A stretch of DNA of 64,000 nucleotides, from positions 496,001-560,000 of the forward strand of contig NC_026480.1 of NCBI RefSeq assembly GCF_000328475.2. The letters run 5' to 3'. Positions 43,303 to 54,152 of the stretch are shown here, piece after piece; within the stretch, counting starts at the first letter, position 1, and the number at the start of each line of letters is the position of its first letter. The notes below the pieces were generated by a model. It had not been told where the DNA came from. It did not search any database and saw nothing but the letters and a program-made list of their open reading frames with translations. The stretch comes from Mycosarcoma maydis. Lineage: Eukaryota; Basidiomycota; Ustilaginomycetes; Ustilaginales. A program made the position numbers and the translations under genes.

Positions 43303-46050
43303 TCAGAGATCGACGTCGTCGTTGGACCAGGTGAAGACGTCGGATTTCCAGCCGTTGTCCCTCCTCTCCTTTCGCTCCTGCTTGTTGGCCTCGGAGCTGA
43401 GCTTGTCGACCTCCTGCTTGACCTTTGCGCCTTTACCCCTCGCTTCGCCTTCGAGACCCTTGACGCCGTGCCTGACTTGGTCAACTGCATCGCTGGCGCC
43501 TTGTCTGAGCTCGTGAGCGCCCTCCTGGATCTCTCTGACACCGCGCCTGATGGTCTCCTCGATCTGTTGGTATTCGGCCATCTTGTCGCGCGCATACCTG
43601 AACGGACCTCCTCGACCAGGCAGCAACTGCTTCGAGTAACTCGCGCCGATGGCCAGCTTGAACTCGTCGTTGACACTTTGAACGCGGAATCCCTCGGCGA
43701 GTCCGACCTGCGTCTTGGGCGGCTGAGTCTTTCTCCCGTATGGCTCGAACGCGTCGGTCTCGGGCGCAAAGATCGCTTTCAGATACGCCTTGGTCGAAAT
43801 GCCCTGTCCGTCCTTGATGGCATGCTTGCTGTAGCTGTTGATCACTTTGGCTCGCTGCTGTGCCGCCCAGAGCGAACGGTCTTGGTTCTGCAACCAACCC
43901 TTGATCTGCTCCTCCAAGAGCTGCTGGAATACGCGCCTCAGCACCGGTCGCACGAACGGCATCAGGAAAAAGTTGAGCAGCCAATGCTTCGTTTGTCGCA
44001 CCTTGACCTTGAAGCTCGACATGTCGACGCTGACGCGTTTCACCTTGTAGAACGACTCGTCGTCGTTATCATCGGCGTTTTCGAGTTTGACGACAAAACG
44101 GGTTCCGTTGCGTCCGCCCAGGTCGAGATCCAGGAATCCGTAATCCTCCCATCCGACCCAACCCGTCTTCTTGTTAATGTAGTACGCTACGTCGGCAGCT
44201 TTGACGCGAAGACCTTCGATCTCGAGGTAGAGATATGCGTCCAAGGTGCTGCCGAAACTAGAGCGACGTTGGTCGAGCGTCAGGTCGTTGCGGTTGATGA
44301 TGCGGACGCGGTCGGGTACAAACGAAGCAGTCGAGGCGGTAAGCGAAAGGTCATCAATCACCACGTCAGCCTCGCGCGAGACAAACTCGATTCGTGGCAA
44401 GGGAATCGACTGAATTTCGCTGATCAGACGTGGAATCAACACCTCGACCGTATCACGTACGAGGCCGCCCGCCTGATTGCGCAGGTCGCTCAAGAGGTTG
44501 ATGAGCCCCTGGACCGGTCCGTTGACAGTAAGTCGCTCAAAGTCGATAAAGTTGACATCCGATCCGAGCTTTTCAAAGCGTTGCGCAAGCTCGCGCAGCT
44601 CGGCATCTTCTTCGAGACCTTTGACAAACGTTGACATTTCGTCGAGCGTCTCGTCGAAATCGTCACGGAGCTTGGACAGCTGCTTGTTGGCCTGTTTTCC
44701 CGTAGCATTGAAGAGGCGCTGAGCTCGATCGTACAGGTCCGAAGCCATGCGGTTCGATCGGTTGGTCTGGACGAAGCCGTCTTCGTTAAGCGCACGGTCG
44801 ATGAACGCCTTGACGTCGTCGATAAATTCGCGCAGCTCCTTGCTTTCTTTCGACGCTTCGTCTTCATAAATCTGCTTGGCATGCTCGAGCAGACCGCTGA
44901 TCGACTCTTGCACGGGCTCGAGCGATCGACCCGCAAACGTTTCCAGGATCTGCTTGAGCTGCTCGAAAGCCTCGCGCAGATCCTCGTTGGCCTCAGCCTC
45001 GGGACTGTCGACATCAATGTCGGTTTGCTCTTTGGCCTTTTCAGCAACATCCTGGACAATGTCGGCCCACTTGTTGGCGATAGCGTACAGTCCGTTGAGC
45101 GCACTCTTGAAATCAGGATCGCGCTCCACACTGTCGACGATGTGCTTGATGCGTTCCAGGAAGGCATCTTTGACATCGTCAGGAGTCTGCTCTTCGAGCC
45201 ACTTGGCTGCGTCGTTGGCCGACTGCTTGATGTCTTGCTGCGCCTGCTGGGCTCCTCGCTTGGCTTGGTCCTTGGCGCTTTCGAGATCCTTCTTGCTGGG
45301 AGCGCGAATCTCAACAGCATCACCTCGCTTCTTGCGCTCCTCTTCGCTGGGGCGCAGTTTGCTTTCAGCGCCACCCGCCTTCTGAGCTGCGGTAGCAGCT
45401 GCATCGGCCGTGAGATCGCGAAGCAGGAACTGAACGTCGGCCAATAGGTCACGGAATGCTTTCGAGGTGAGCAACAGTTGACCAATTTGCTTTACCTCAC
45501 CAAGCGCCTTGTTGGCGTCCTTTTTGGCTTGGTCAAGCAAGCGTCCGTCAGCGCCGACCGACGAGGCAGAAGGAAGTTTGACTGAAACATCACCTTCATC
45601 CGTCACATTGATGGAAGCTTGCGAAGTGTGGTAGATGAACTTCTGGATCTTGTCGTCGCCGTTCTTGCTCTCGCCAATGCGTTCGATGCAGGCGAGGATG
45701 CCCTTGATGTCTTGGATCACGGTAGCACCTTGCTGGCTGAGCTTGGAGGAGCCCGAGACGGAGCGCTCGTCGAGCACAGCGCTCGACATGACGGCTTCGA
45801 TGAATTGGTTGAGCTGTTTTTGCGAGGGCAGCTTACCCGCCTTGAGCGCTCCGATCATCTGCGATACACGTGCCAGGGTTTGGCGCGAAGGAGCCACCTG
45901 ACGTACCTGCTCGCCGAGGTTGTCCGGGTCGACACCATAGCTACGAGCGGTAGCCTTGGCATCGCGAGCAACCTGCGAGCCAAGCTGCTCAACGCTCTGA
46001 CGAGCTTGGCGCGTGTGGGTGGGGAGAAGGGGCTCACGTTCGGACGACAT
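43303..46050 (-). CDS. Large fungal DUF5923/DUF4449-type protein (possible lipid-binding TULIP fold)
   Basis: 915 aa in one exon. It starts MSSEREPLLPTHTRQ, where EREPLLP is an acidic dileucine-like signal seen at the N-terminus of many vacuolar membrane proteins. Residues ~30-270 and ~270-480 are long helical, charged segments (KDLESAKDQAKRGAQQAQQD; DDVKDAFLERIKHIVDSVER). The C-terminal part (RIEFVSREADVVIDDLSLTA, LYLEIEGLRVKAADVAYYIN, GWVGWEDYGFLDLDLGG) looks like the BPI/TULIP-like domain of the DUF4449 group. A few residues from the end, a KQEVDKLSSEANKQ helix precedes a short tail. I recognise the type but know no proven function; lipid transfer is an inference from the fold. Confidence 0.65.
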   Translation of the reverse strand: MSSEREPLLPTHTRQARQSVEQLGSQVARDAKATARSYGVDPDNLGEQVRQVAPSRQTLARVSQMIGALKAGKLPSQKQLNQFIEAVMSSAVLDERSVSGSSKLSQQGATVIQDIKGILACIERIGESKNGDDKIQKFIYHTSQASINVTDEGDVSVKLPSASSVGADGRLLDQAKKDANKALGEVKQIGQLLLTSKAFRDLLADVQFLLRDLTADAAATAAQKAGGAESKLRPSEEERKKRGDAVEIRAPSKKDLESAKDQAKRGAQQAQQDIKQSANDAAKWLEEQTPDDVKDAFLERIKHIVDSVERDPDFKSALNGLYAIANKWADIVQDVAEKAKEQTDIDVDSPEAEANEDLREAFEQLKQILETFAGRSLEPVQESISGLLEHAKQIYEDEASKESKELREFIDDVKAFIDRALNEDGFVQTNRSNRMASDLYDRAQRLFNATGKQANKQLSKLRDDFDETLDEMSTFVKGLEEDAELRELAQRFEKLGSDVNFIDFERLTVNGPVQGLINLLSDLRNQAGGLVRDTVEVLIPRLISEIQSIPLPRIEFVSREADVVIDDLSLTASTASFVPDRVRIINRNDLTLDQRRSSFGSTLDAYLYLEIEGLRVKAADVAYYINKKTGWVGWEDYGFLDLDLGGRNGTRFVVKLENADDNDDESFYKVKRVSVDMSSFKVKVRQTKHWLLNFFLMPFVRPVLRRVFQQLLEEQIKGWLQNQDRSLWAAQQRAKVINSYSKHAIKDGQGISTKAYLKAIFAPETDAFEPYGRKTQPPKTQVGLAEGFRVQSVNDEFKLAIGASYSKQLLPGRGGPFRYARDKMAEYQQIEETIRRGVREIQEGAHELRQGASDAVDQVRHGVKGLEGEARGKGAKVKQEVDKLSSEANKQERKERRDNGWKSDVFTWSNDDVDL

Positions 46051-48169
46051 TGTGATGAAATGCAGTTAGTGGCGGTCAAAGAGATATTGTTGGGTTTGTG
46101 TCGTCACGCCGATGGTTCGGGTATTGATGACGGAGGGTATGGTCGCGAGAATCAGGGCTGGTAGTGATTCAGTGGGGTATTGCTTGCACACCAGAAACTC
46201 GCAGAAGAGGACGAGGAAATGAGAGAGCGAACAGACGGATGAGGCTGATGGAAGAAGGAAGAGCAGATAGATGCCTGTTTTCTGATCTCTGAGCAAGTCA
46301 TCATGCGGTTTAAGTAGTTTGTACACGAGACACGTACACCCTTCTCGGGTTCAATCAAGCGAAATCGTCGTCCGTGTCAGTCGCCGATGCGCAAGAGCTC
46401 AGTCGGTTTCAACGGTCTGGGACAGACCAAGCACAACGGCATGGAGAGATTTACGAATCGATGCGGCGCGCATGAACGAGGTAACAGTCATTCTGTGCAT
46501 TCACGATTCGTGATTGGGTGAGCGAGTGGGTGCATCATCCCGAGGCCTCAAGAAGGGACGAAGGGCACGCTGGCTGGCTCAAGGTGACGCTTTGGCTTTC
46601 GTGCGTTGCAAGGCAGATTCGGCAAAGCTACTCGATGCCTAGGGTCTGGTGCGGGGTTGACCTCACCACATGTTTCTAAACGAGTGCACCTTTGCCAAGG
46701 TGAATGCGAAGCCATCTGCGTGCGGTCACGTCATCATCGACGAAACAAGGGTGCTAGTCATCTGTCAAGGGTCACGCGCTTCTCAAATCGCCTAGCCAAG
46801 CTCGGGAAGTATGCAAGGCTGACATGTTTTAACAAGTATGAGCATTGATGAGCTGCAGACGAGAAAGGTAGCAACGTCAGCAGTCGAACAAGAGGGACGG
46901 ATGTTGAAAGCAAGAGCTATTTTGGGATTCAGGATGAGAGCGAGACCAGGAAGCTCTGCGGACATTCCAATCATGAATCGTGCACGAATGAATCACGAAT
47001 CGACCTAGACGCTTGTGTGTTGGACCGACGATGCGGCAAGAGCAGACAGAAACAGTCACGAGTGGAGGAAACTCATAGTTGACAGGGAAGCATCAGACGT
47101 GAGAGAACCAAGCACGAAGGCACGAGCGAAAAGGCAAGCAAGACAAAGCCGACTCTAAAGTGGAGGTGACAAGGCGTGACACTTGTGACACTCGTGACTC
47201 GCAACTCGCAGGATTGGAAAATGGAAAAAGAGAGCGCGCAGTATTGGATCGATGACGACGTTGTGCTTTGCTTCGGACACCCAAGTGCTTTTTCGTGCTC
47301 AGTCAGCGCACCCTTCGATCCATTCCGACATGTCTCTTGCCATCATCGTTCAACACGTCAAGCTCGAAGCACAAATCCCAATCATGGATCTCGCCGGACT
47401 GTGCTGTGATACAGGGCGGAGCGCTGCCACCTACCAAATCTAGTCTTGACTTGTGTACAAGGTGGGTGTGTACAGGTCACACAAGCACCAAGCTGTCGCA
47501 GAGGTGTAGCAAAGTGAACAGGTAATATACATCTACGCTGCACTCGAGCGTGTGAAGAGCAGTCGCAGATTCACGACTCACGATCCACGATTGGTGGTAG
47601 CAATCACGGCGTGCACGGAAACCACTCGTGACTCACCACTCGCGATGCGCGGCTTGGAAAGGGATGGGTGAGTGAGCGTCCATCCAAGATCCGTTCAGGT
47701 TCGGCATTCACGATTCGTGACTTCTGGCTTCGGAACACAAACAGGAACGCGGACAAGCACGAAGCGTCAAGGGACTATGACCGTTGTGAGGGGCGTTTGG
47801 TCTGCGAATATTCGGAGAATGTTATGTTCTGACGAGCATACATGTCTGGTAACAAAAACGTGACGTGAAACGGTCTGAGAGTCGTGAGTGGGAAACAAAC
47901 TCACGACTCACGACTCGTGACTGAATCACGAATCTGAATCACGAATCGTGAATTGTAAGTTCGGAACTCGGATGCTCGCCTCGCAACCACCAACAACATC
48001 ACGAGTTCAACAGAGCTAAGTCGCCCTCGCCAACCACATTGCTCAGTCAAGGAAGCGTCACAATGCTTTCGGCGGCATTGCCACCTGCACACATCCGCAA
48101 GGATTTATCCCTCAACCACCATCGATAGACGTTGGTGATTTCGATTGCGAACCGCCTGTGACCGCAAAC
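46051..48169. promoter_or_regulatory. Long divergent spacer rich in heptamer repeats
   Basis: About 2.1 kb between divergent genes. Exact palindromes TCACGATTCGTGA occur at 46501-46513, 47708-47720 and (other strand) 47939-47951. More degenerate copies lie at 46971-47003, 47569-47593 and 47622-47645, and a dense cluster at 47881-47954. No gene or tRNA recognised. Confidence 0.5.
47881..47954. repeat. Mixed heptamer cluster with inverted units
   Basis: About eight YTCGTGA/TCACGAR units of both the A and G variants, in both orientations, within 74 bp, about 215 bp before the PIN-domain gene start. Confidence 0.85.
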
Positions 48170-49879
48170 ATGCCGGACGAGGCGGCTCAGCAAAAGGCTG
48201 AGCACCAACAACGCCTCTCTCACGCGATGGGCGTCATGTTCCTTCAAGACAAGGTCGACAAACTCGAGCAAGATGTCCGCAAGATCACATATACAAGAGG
48301 AATGCATAACACTCGAAGCGCCCCGACACCCGACCTTTTCTCATCACAACCGCGTCACGATGTGGCGGCCCAATTGCGTGCCCAACCACGAGCTGTCACA
48401 GGTCCCGGATTATCTTCTCACACACGCGCAGCAACAGGCGACATTGCTCGCGTCAGCACCCAGACGACTACATCCATCCGTCTCGTCGATGCAAGCGTAC
48501 TCATTTTTTCGCTCCGCAGCGTGCACAATTGGAGTCGTGACCAGTCGACCTGTGTCGTCATTCCGCTCGAGGCCATCAACACGCTCGACCTGCTCAAGAA
48601 GGGCGACGAGCCCATCAACCTTGCAGCCAGAAAAGCAACGCGTTGGCTCGAAGACAAGATTGCTGTCTCCACGCAAGACGGTGACCTCATGCTTACCGAA
48701 CCTGAGCCTGGCATCTTTGCTCAAAAAGAGCACTTCCGCGCTGCTGGATCTCAGATTGCAAGAGCGCGCCAAGACAGGATCCATCACGACCATCCAGATC
48801 CTACACGCGTCGCCGGAGTTGGCGAGATGGAAAACAATCCCGAACCGGCTCAGGTGAAGGATGTTTTCAGTGCATCCGAGGCGCCTCGCTACCTGCGCGA
48901 GCTAATTAGTGTATGTCTTTACTGCCATCAAACTGCCGCTTCCACCTCGAGCTTTGCCGTCGCCATCGCCTATCCGCCAGATCACCTGCACGAAAAGATG
49001 ATCGAAGCACAGCCGGTCACCAGCGACAAGATCAACTATCTCCATCGTACCGATGGTCGCGCGACCGAGGCTTGGCTTGACGCCTACCGTATTCCCTTTG
49101 AAGTGGTCGCTACATCCAAGACATGGACGGGCGAGAAGCTTTCGTCTCGCTTCCGGACTGAGGTTGGCGGCGGCGATTACCACAGCGTAGGACCTTCCAA
49201 CGATCTGCTCGGACCTGGACACGGCTACAAGTCACAGCCGAGGAGAAAAGGCTCGCCGACACCATCTGTCTCTTCGTCCACAAGCTCGTTCAAATCCGAG
49301 TTGAGCGGCTTGTCATTGATCAGCTCTCACCGCAGCCCACGCCATAGACAAGAATCGCGCTTCGGATCCACGTCAGCGGCACACAAGAGGTCGTCGGTCA
49401 GATGCATGTCCACCACGTCGATCAACCCAGCTGCAGAAGCCAGCACGGCCTCGTCTGGGTGCGAAGATGCCGAAGCGCGTCAAGACTCGGACAACGAAGG
49501 CCCGATCATCGCACGTCCTTCTTCCGCGGCCTCTTCGCACGCGTCGTTTGTCTCGTCACTCACCGCTTCGACGCAGGACGACGCGGGCAGCCAGACTTCG
49601 GCCTCGTACTCATCGCACGGCGGTACACGCATCGTTCGTCATGGCGCGTCGCCTTCACCTACGCCGACGTCGTCTACGACGGATCTAGCGAGTACGTGTA
49701 GCGAAGGTTCCGCGTTCGCTTCACCCAGGTTGACCAGTCGGACGCTGCACAAGACAAAGTCTGGAGCGGAAAAGATGGAGGAGTATCTACGCAGCTTGGA
49801 CGCAGGCGCGAGCGGCGGAGCACCGGATAAACGCACCGCAACAGCTACACCGACGCCGGGCGCTCATAGACATGGCTGA
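48170..49879 (+). CDS. PIN-domain-like protein
   Basis: 569 aa from MPDEAAQQKAEHQQR. A short coiled coil (GVMFLQDKVDKLEQDVRK) is followed at about residue 104 by a PIN-like core: SIRLVDASVLIFSLRSVHNW, then CVVIPLEAINTLDLLKKGDE and AARKATRWLEDKI, with acidic residues at the places expected for nuclease metal binding (VDAS, PLEAINTLD). The PIN fold seems to continue to about 310 (WLDAYRIPFEVVATSKTW). The remaining ~260 residues are Ser/Thr-rich and disordered. Yeast Nmd4, a Upf1-linked PIN protein, is a possible relative. RNA decay is therefore a guess, and nuclease activity cannot be judged by eye. Confidence 0.6.
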   Translation: MPDEAAQQKAEHQQRLSHAMGVMFLQDKVDKLEQDVRKITYTRGMHNTRSAPTPDLFSSQPRHDVAAQLRAQPRAVTGPGLSSHTRAATGDIARVSTQTTTSIRLVDASVLIFSLRSVHNWSRDQSTCVVIPLEAINTLDLLKKGDEPINLAARKATRWLEDKIAVSTQDGDLMLTEPEPGIFAQKEHFRAAGSQIARARQDRIHHDHPDPTRVAGVGEMENNPEPAQVKDVFSASEAPRYLRELISVCLYCHQTAASTSSFAVAIAYPPDHLHEKMIEAQPVTSDKINYLHRTDGRATEAWLDAYRIPFEVVATSKTWTGEKLSSRFRTEVGGGDYHSVGPSNDLLGPGHGYKSQPRRKGSPTPSVSSSTSSFKSELSGLSLISSHRSPRHRQESRFGSTSAAHKRSSVRCMSTTSINPAAEASTASSGCEDAEARQDSDNEGPIIARPSSAASSHASFVSSLTASTQDDAGSQTSASYSSHGGTRIVRHGASPSPTPTSSTTDLASTCSEGSAFASPRLTSRTLHKTKSGAEKMEEYLRSLDAGASGGAPDKRTATATPTPGAHRHG

Positions 49880-50183
49880 TTGTATACCCCTTTTTGCTTC
49901 ATGCTTCATTGCGGCTGCCATGCTGCGTTTGGATCGGCAATGAAGAAATGTGTGATGGTCAGCGGCGTTTTCTGTTTGTTATTTTTTCCGCTTCTGACCG
50001 AGATGCTTTGCTGAGCGTGGGTGTGTATGTCTGTCGATGGTGTGCCGGATCGAATGGTGAGATAGAGCTGGCATTCTGGGTCATGATAAGGCAGGTGGAT
50101 TGCGTGACAAGGGATGCAGGGGTGTGTTTGTACAAGAGGCAGGGTTGAGCTGAAGCTGAGGATGGGTGGTACATTTCGCAGTT
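49880..50183. other. Convergent 3' region of the PIN and bL28m genes
   Basis: About 300 bp between two gene ends; nothing recognised. Confidence 0.4.
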
Positions 50184-50657
50184 CTACAACTGTCTAGCAG
50201 TCCTCTCGAGCTTCAATCTTTTACTGCGCAGTCTCAGTGCCAGGGTATCTCTCAAGTTTCTACCCCATTCGCCGAGTTTTTCCGAGCTGGTCTTGGCGAG
50301 GTAGATGTCCAAGCCGCCCATTTTGTCCATGGATCTGAGTGCGCTCGTCGACACTTTGGCGCGCACGAAGCGGTCGAGCGTGTTGGACCACAGTTTTTTG
50401 CTCTGGATGTTGGGTGACCAGGTTCGTGCGGTTTTCTGCCGCGATTTCGGCACGTTGTGGCCGGACTGGATCATCTTGCCGTCGTAAAGTCCGCGTTGCG
50501 AGCGTTTGAAGATGGTGCCAGTCGCAAGCGCGCCCAGTGCGGAATTGCGCGATTTGGGTGACGAGAATGCCGACGTGCGCGTAGAGGCGCCGGAGCCAGA
50601 ACCTTTGGCTCCACGATATGTCGTTCGTGAGCCGAGACGGATGGCTGTGAAGAACAT
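50184..50657 (-). CDS. MRPL24: Mitochondrial large-subunit ribosomal protein bL28m
   Basis: 157 aa from MFFTAIRLGSRTTYR, a basic, acid-free presequence (about residues 1-45). The bL28 core reads KRSQRGLYDGKMIQSGHNVP, then KTARTWSPNIQSKKLWS and a C-terminal VRAKVSTSALRSMDKMGGLD, as in yeast Mrpl24 and human MRPL28. It is part of the mitoribosome large subunit. An upstream in-frame Met-like codon at 50672 adds only five residues. Confidence 0.88.
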   Translation of the reverse strand: MFFTAIRLGSRTTYRGAKGSGSGASTRTSAFSSPKSRNSALGALATGTIFKRSQRGLYDGKMIQSGHNVPKSRQKTARTWSPNIQSKKLWSNTLDRFVRAKVSTSALRSMDKMGGLDIYLAKTSSEKLGEWGRNLRDTLALRLRSKRLKLERTARQL

Positions 50658-51403
50658 GGTCACAACGTGCACGGTGCGCTAAGATGTCGTGGATTCGTGG
50701 ATCTGCTACGCTTGTCGTCGTTTTCTCGGCCTGATGGCTTTTCGTGCTAGGTCTATCCAGATTGTAGCCTTGGTGCAGAATGTAGCTTGGGTACACGCCA
50801 CTTTGACAGCTGTGGTAATCAGGGATGCGTCCGAGTAGGCACGTCTTGGTGGTGTATCGTTGGTGTGAAAACGATGATGGTTGTTGCTACACCCCGTCGA
50901 ATACCGCTCGGCAAGATTCATGATTCGTGATTGATACAGCAAACGCACGCGGGCGAGAAAAGCAACCGGCAGCAGAGCGCAAAGCGCGGAGCGCGAGCAA
51001 TTTCTTCAGCTGTGTACCACCCAAAATCCAGATTTGTAAGCATTTCATCATACTCCATCTGGAAAGCTTCGGGATTCGGATGCGAAATTTCCAAAGCCAC
51101 GCTAAGCGTGATAAAATTTCCCTGTGACGGAAGAGCCTTTTCGAGAAGATGAACTTGCGGGCTCGTCTATCTTGCCCATCACCATTCGATTCTCTACCTT
51201 TGCCGTGATCGGCTTCTGTCGTACTGGATACTCAAGACAAGAGTCGCAGTGCTGTGCGCTTACTATCTGACTGCATCTGTCGCACTTGCCAACGAAAGAA
51301 AGCAACACGAGTCACAGACATTTCGGTTCAAACAGCGCCTTGAAAGCGCGCATTTGTTCTTGTCGCGCCACAGCTCTTCGACCACGCATCGATTTCGGCC
51401 AGG
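50658..51403. other. Spacer between bL28m and IMP4, with a possible small minus-strand gene
   Basis: About 750 bp. The minus strand has a segment with two Cys-x2-Cys pairs (GKCDRCSQIVSAQHCDSC, about 51230-51290) and, after a possible TTAG acceptor near 51106, a second protein-like segment (EAFQMEYDEMLTNLDFGWYT, about 51000-51065). I could not join them in one frame with confidence. One heptamer pair lies at about 50920-50934. Confidence 0.3.
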
Positions 51404-52270
51404 ATGCTTCGGCGACAAACGCGCGAACGTCGCGAGTACATCTATAAAAAGGCACTCGAGTCCAAAGAGAAGCAGATCTACGAACGCAAGCAGCAGATCC
51501 GCGAAGCACTTGCATCGGGGAAACCGCTTCCACCGTCGCTGTCGTCTGCGGAAGCGACGGAGCTGGGTCGAGATTTGAACCTGGATGCGGCGCAGGATGT
51601 ACCGTCAAGCTCGATCGACGACGAGTATTCTCGGGGTGGAACGTACGATCCGCGTGTTCTGGTGACCACTTCGCGCGATCCAAGTTCGAAGCTGACGCAG
51701 TTCGCTAAAGAGGTGCGATTGCTATTCCCCAACTCTACACGCTTGAATCGAGGTGGCTACACGGTCTCGGACTTAGTAGCTGCTGCACGAAGCAATGGCA
51801 TCACAGATATGGTCGTGCTTCACGAACATAGAGGTGTACCGGACGCTATGGTGGTATCGCACTTGCCTCATGGTCCAACGCTCCTGTTCACGCTCCACAA
51901 CGTCGTCCTACGCCACGAAGTGTCCGCACAATCTTCTACCGTGTCCGAACAATATCCGCACCTGATCTTTGAAAACCTGTCCTCGAAACTCGGCTTGCGC
52001 GTCCAGACCGCTCTGAAACATCTGTTTCCCGTCCCGAAACCCGACAGCTCGCGCGTCATGAGCTGGATCAACAACAACGACTTTATCAGCTTCCGCCATC
52101 ACGTCTTCCTGAAAACCAGTCACCGTGACGTCCAACTCGCCGAAGTCGGCCCCAGATTCGAAGCTAGAGTCTACCAAATCAACCAAGGCACCTTGGACCA
52201 ACCAGATGCCGATATAGAGTGGGTCTTGAGACCCTACATGAATTCAGCCAAGAAAAAACCCCAGTTGTAA
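51404..52270 (+). CDS. IMP4: Imp4, U3 snoRNP Brix-domain protein
   Basis: 288 aa, full length for the family (yeast 290). The N-terminal helix MLRRQTRERREYIYKKALES is characteristic. The Brix domain runs from about residue 82 (DPRVLVTTSRDPSSKLTQFA) through LLFPNSTRLNRGGYTVSDLV, HLPHGPTLLFTLHNVVLRHE and HHVFLKTSHRDVQLAEVGPR. Imp4 works with Imp3 and Mpp10 in the small-subunit processome to pair U3 snoRNA with pre-rRNA in the nucleolus. One exon. Confidence 0.95.
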   Translation: MLRRQTRERREYIYKKALESKEKQIYERKQQIREALASGKPLPPSLSSAEATELGRDLNLDAAQDVPSSSIDDEYSRGGTYDPRVLVTTSRDPSSKLTQFAKEVRLLFPNSTRLNRGGYTVSDLVAAARSNGITDMVVLHEHRGVPDAMVVSHLPHGPTLLFTLHNVVLRHEVSAQSSTVSEQYPHLIFENLSSKLGLRVQTALKHLFPVPKPDSSRVMSWINNNDFISFRHHVFLKTSHRDVQLAEVGPRFEARVYQINQGTLDQPDADIEWVLRPYMNSAKKKPQL

Positions 52271-52568
52271 TCACGAATCCCCTTTTCTTATCCGCAATTT
52301 CCCTCATGTACTTGTATCCACCCTTGACCTACTCCGATCCATACATACCACAAGCGCACAAATCACGCCGTATCCACCACACACATCGTTACCCTCCACT
52401 GTCAGACACTTCAAATATTTGGGAGAGTGTAAGCTTGAGATTGAAAGAAAACTCGGCTATCGAGAGACGAGATATGGACAATCGTGAAATGATCTTGAGG
52501 AAACACGGATCTAGGAGCCAAAAACATGCCAAGCGCAATCCAACGCAACAGAGACGACCTACTCGATA

Positions 52569-54152
52569 CTAGGCATCGACCAACTTTGCGTCTTGGTTCG
52601 GGTTGCCGTTCTGCTGAGAGTTGTCCTTGGTATCCTTATTGCCGTCTTGCTTAGCATCCTGCTTCTTGGCCCTCCTAGAGTAGTACTCCTTGATAATCTT
52701 AGGGCTGATCCTATTCAGTTGTTCCTTGGGGAAGATCCTCAAGAGATCCCAACCAATGTCCAACGACTCAAAGATGTGCCTGTTCTCGTATGCGCCCTGC
52801 TTGATAAACTTGCCCTCAAAGTTCTCCATGAACTCGATCGCCAGCTTGTCCTCTGCGCTCAACGCCTCTTCACCGACAACCGCCTTCATTGCAGCCGCAT
52901 CCCTGCCGGTGGCGTACGCCGCGTACATCTGGTTCGAGACATCCGAGTGATCGGCACGCGTGTGCTTGGCTCCGATGGCCGACTTCATCAAACGCGACAG
53001 CGAAGGCAGCACGTTGATCGGAGGGTAAATTTGCCGGTTGTGAAGCTGTCGGTCCACGTAAATCTGGCCTTCGGTGATGTAGCCGGTCAAATCAGGGATG
53101 GGGTGCGTCATGTCTTCGTTAGGCATGGTCAAGATCGGGATCTGGGTGATCGATCCGTTTCGTCCAGCCACACGACCCGCACGCTCATAGATGGTCGACA
53201 AATCCGTGTACATGTAACCCGGGTAACCTCGTCGACCTGGCACTTCTTCACGCGCGGCTGAAACCTCACGCAGCGCATCGGCGTACGACGTCATGTCGGT
53301 CAACACAACGAGCACGTGCTTTTCGAGCTGGTAGGCGTAGTACTCGGCCGTGGTGAGCGCCAGACGAGGCGTAATGATACGCTCGATCGTGGGATCGTTG
53401 GCCAAGTTGAGGAAGAGCGTGACACGGTCCAGCGATCCATTCTCTTCGAAGTCTTGCTTGAAGAAGCGCGCGGTCTCCATGTTGACACCCATAGCACCAA
53501 ACACGATTGAGAAGTTGTCCTCGTGGTCGTCGTGCACACCTTTGCCGGCACCGGGACGCTTGACGAGACCGGCCTGTCGGCAGATCTGCGCGGCGATTTC
53601 GTTATGCGGCAAACCGGCAGCGGAGAAGATGGGAATCTTTTGACCACGTGCGATCGAGTTCATCGTGTCGATGGTCGAGATACCCGTCTGGATCATCTCT
53701 TCGGGGTAGACACGAGAGAAGGGATTGATAGGTGAACCGTTGATGTCGAGGTAGTCTTCAGCAAAGACACGCGGACCCTTGTCGATGGGCGCACCGGAAC
53801 CGTTAAAGATGCGACCCTGCATGTCTTCAGAGACGGGCAACTTCATCGAAGAGCCGGTGAACTCGATGTGGGTGTCGCGCACGTCGATACCCGAAGTGCC
53901 CTCGAACACCTGGACGATAGCCTTGTTGCCCGAGACTTCGAGCACCTGGCCGCCACGACGCGAGCCGTCGGGCAAAGTGAGCGAGACAATCTCGTTGTAC
54001 GAAGGAAACTTGACATTTTCCAGAACGACGAGCGGACCGTTAATGGCGGAAACAGTGCGGTAGTCCAGACGAGGATCGACGCTGTAGTTCTTGACGGCAG
54101 CTTGAGCATTGATCTCAAAGAGCTCCTTGTCGCTCATGCGAGGATCCGACAT
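52569..54152 (-). CDS. VMA2: V-type ATPase subunit B (V1 sector)
   Basis: 527 aa. The V-ATPase B pattern is clear: [20 protein letters not shown] near 46-65, [40 protein letters not shown] (the position of the degenerate P-loop of the non-catalytic subunit), [20 protein letters not shown], and [20 protein letters not shown]. It forms the V1 hexamer with subunit A and supports vacuolar acidification. The last ~35 residues ([18 protein letters not shown]) are a hydrophilic tail beyond the usual end. CT/GA-rich sequence at 54417-54471 lies in the promoter. Confidence 0.96.
   Translation of the reverse strand: MSDPRMSDKELFEINAQAAVKNYSVDPRLDYRTVSAINGPLVVLENVKFPSYNEIVSLTLPDGSRRGGQVLEVSGNKAIVQVFEGTSGIDVRDTHIEFTGSSMKLPVSEDMQGRIFNGSGAPIDKGPRVFAEDYLDINGSPINPFSRVYPEEMIQTGISTIDTMNSIARGQKIPIFSAAGLPHNEIAAQICRQAGLVKRPGAGKGVHDDHEDNFSIVFGAMGVNMETARFFKQDFEENGSLDRVTLFLNLANDPTIERIITPRLALTTAEYYAYQLEKHVLVVLTDMTSYADALREVSAAREEVPGRRGYPGYMYTDLSTIYERAGRVAGRNGSITQIPILTMPNEDMTHPIPDLTGYITEGQIYVDRQLHNRQIYPPINVLPSLSRLMKSAIGAKHTRADHSDVSNQMYAAYATGRDAAAMKAVVGEEALSAEDKLAIEFMENFEGKFIKQGAYENRHIFESLDIGWDLLRIFPKEQLNRISPKIIKEYYSRRAKKQDAKQDGNKDTKDNSQQNGNPNQDAKLVDA

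Noticed and set aside
43201..44634. A 477-codon plus-strand ORF
   Set aside because: Antisense to the DUF4449-type gene, with no recognisable motif and a strong Leu/Val/Arg skew typical of antisense frames.
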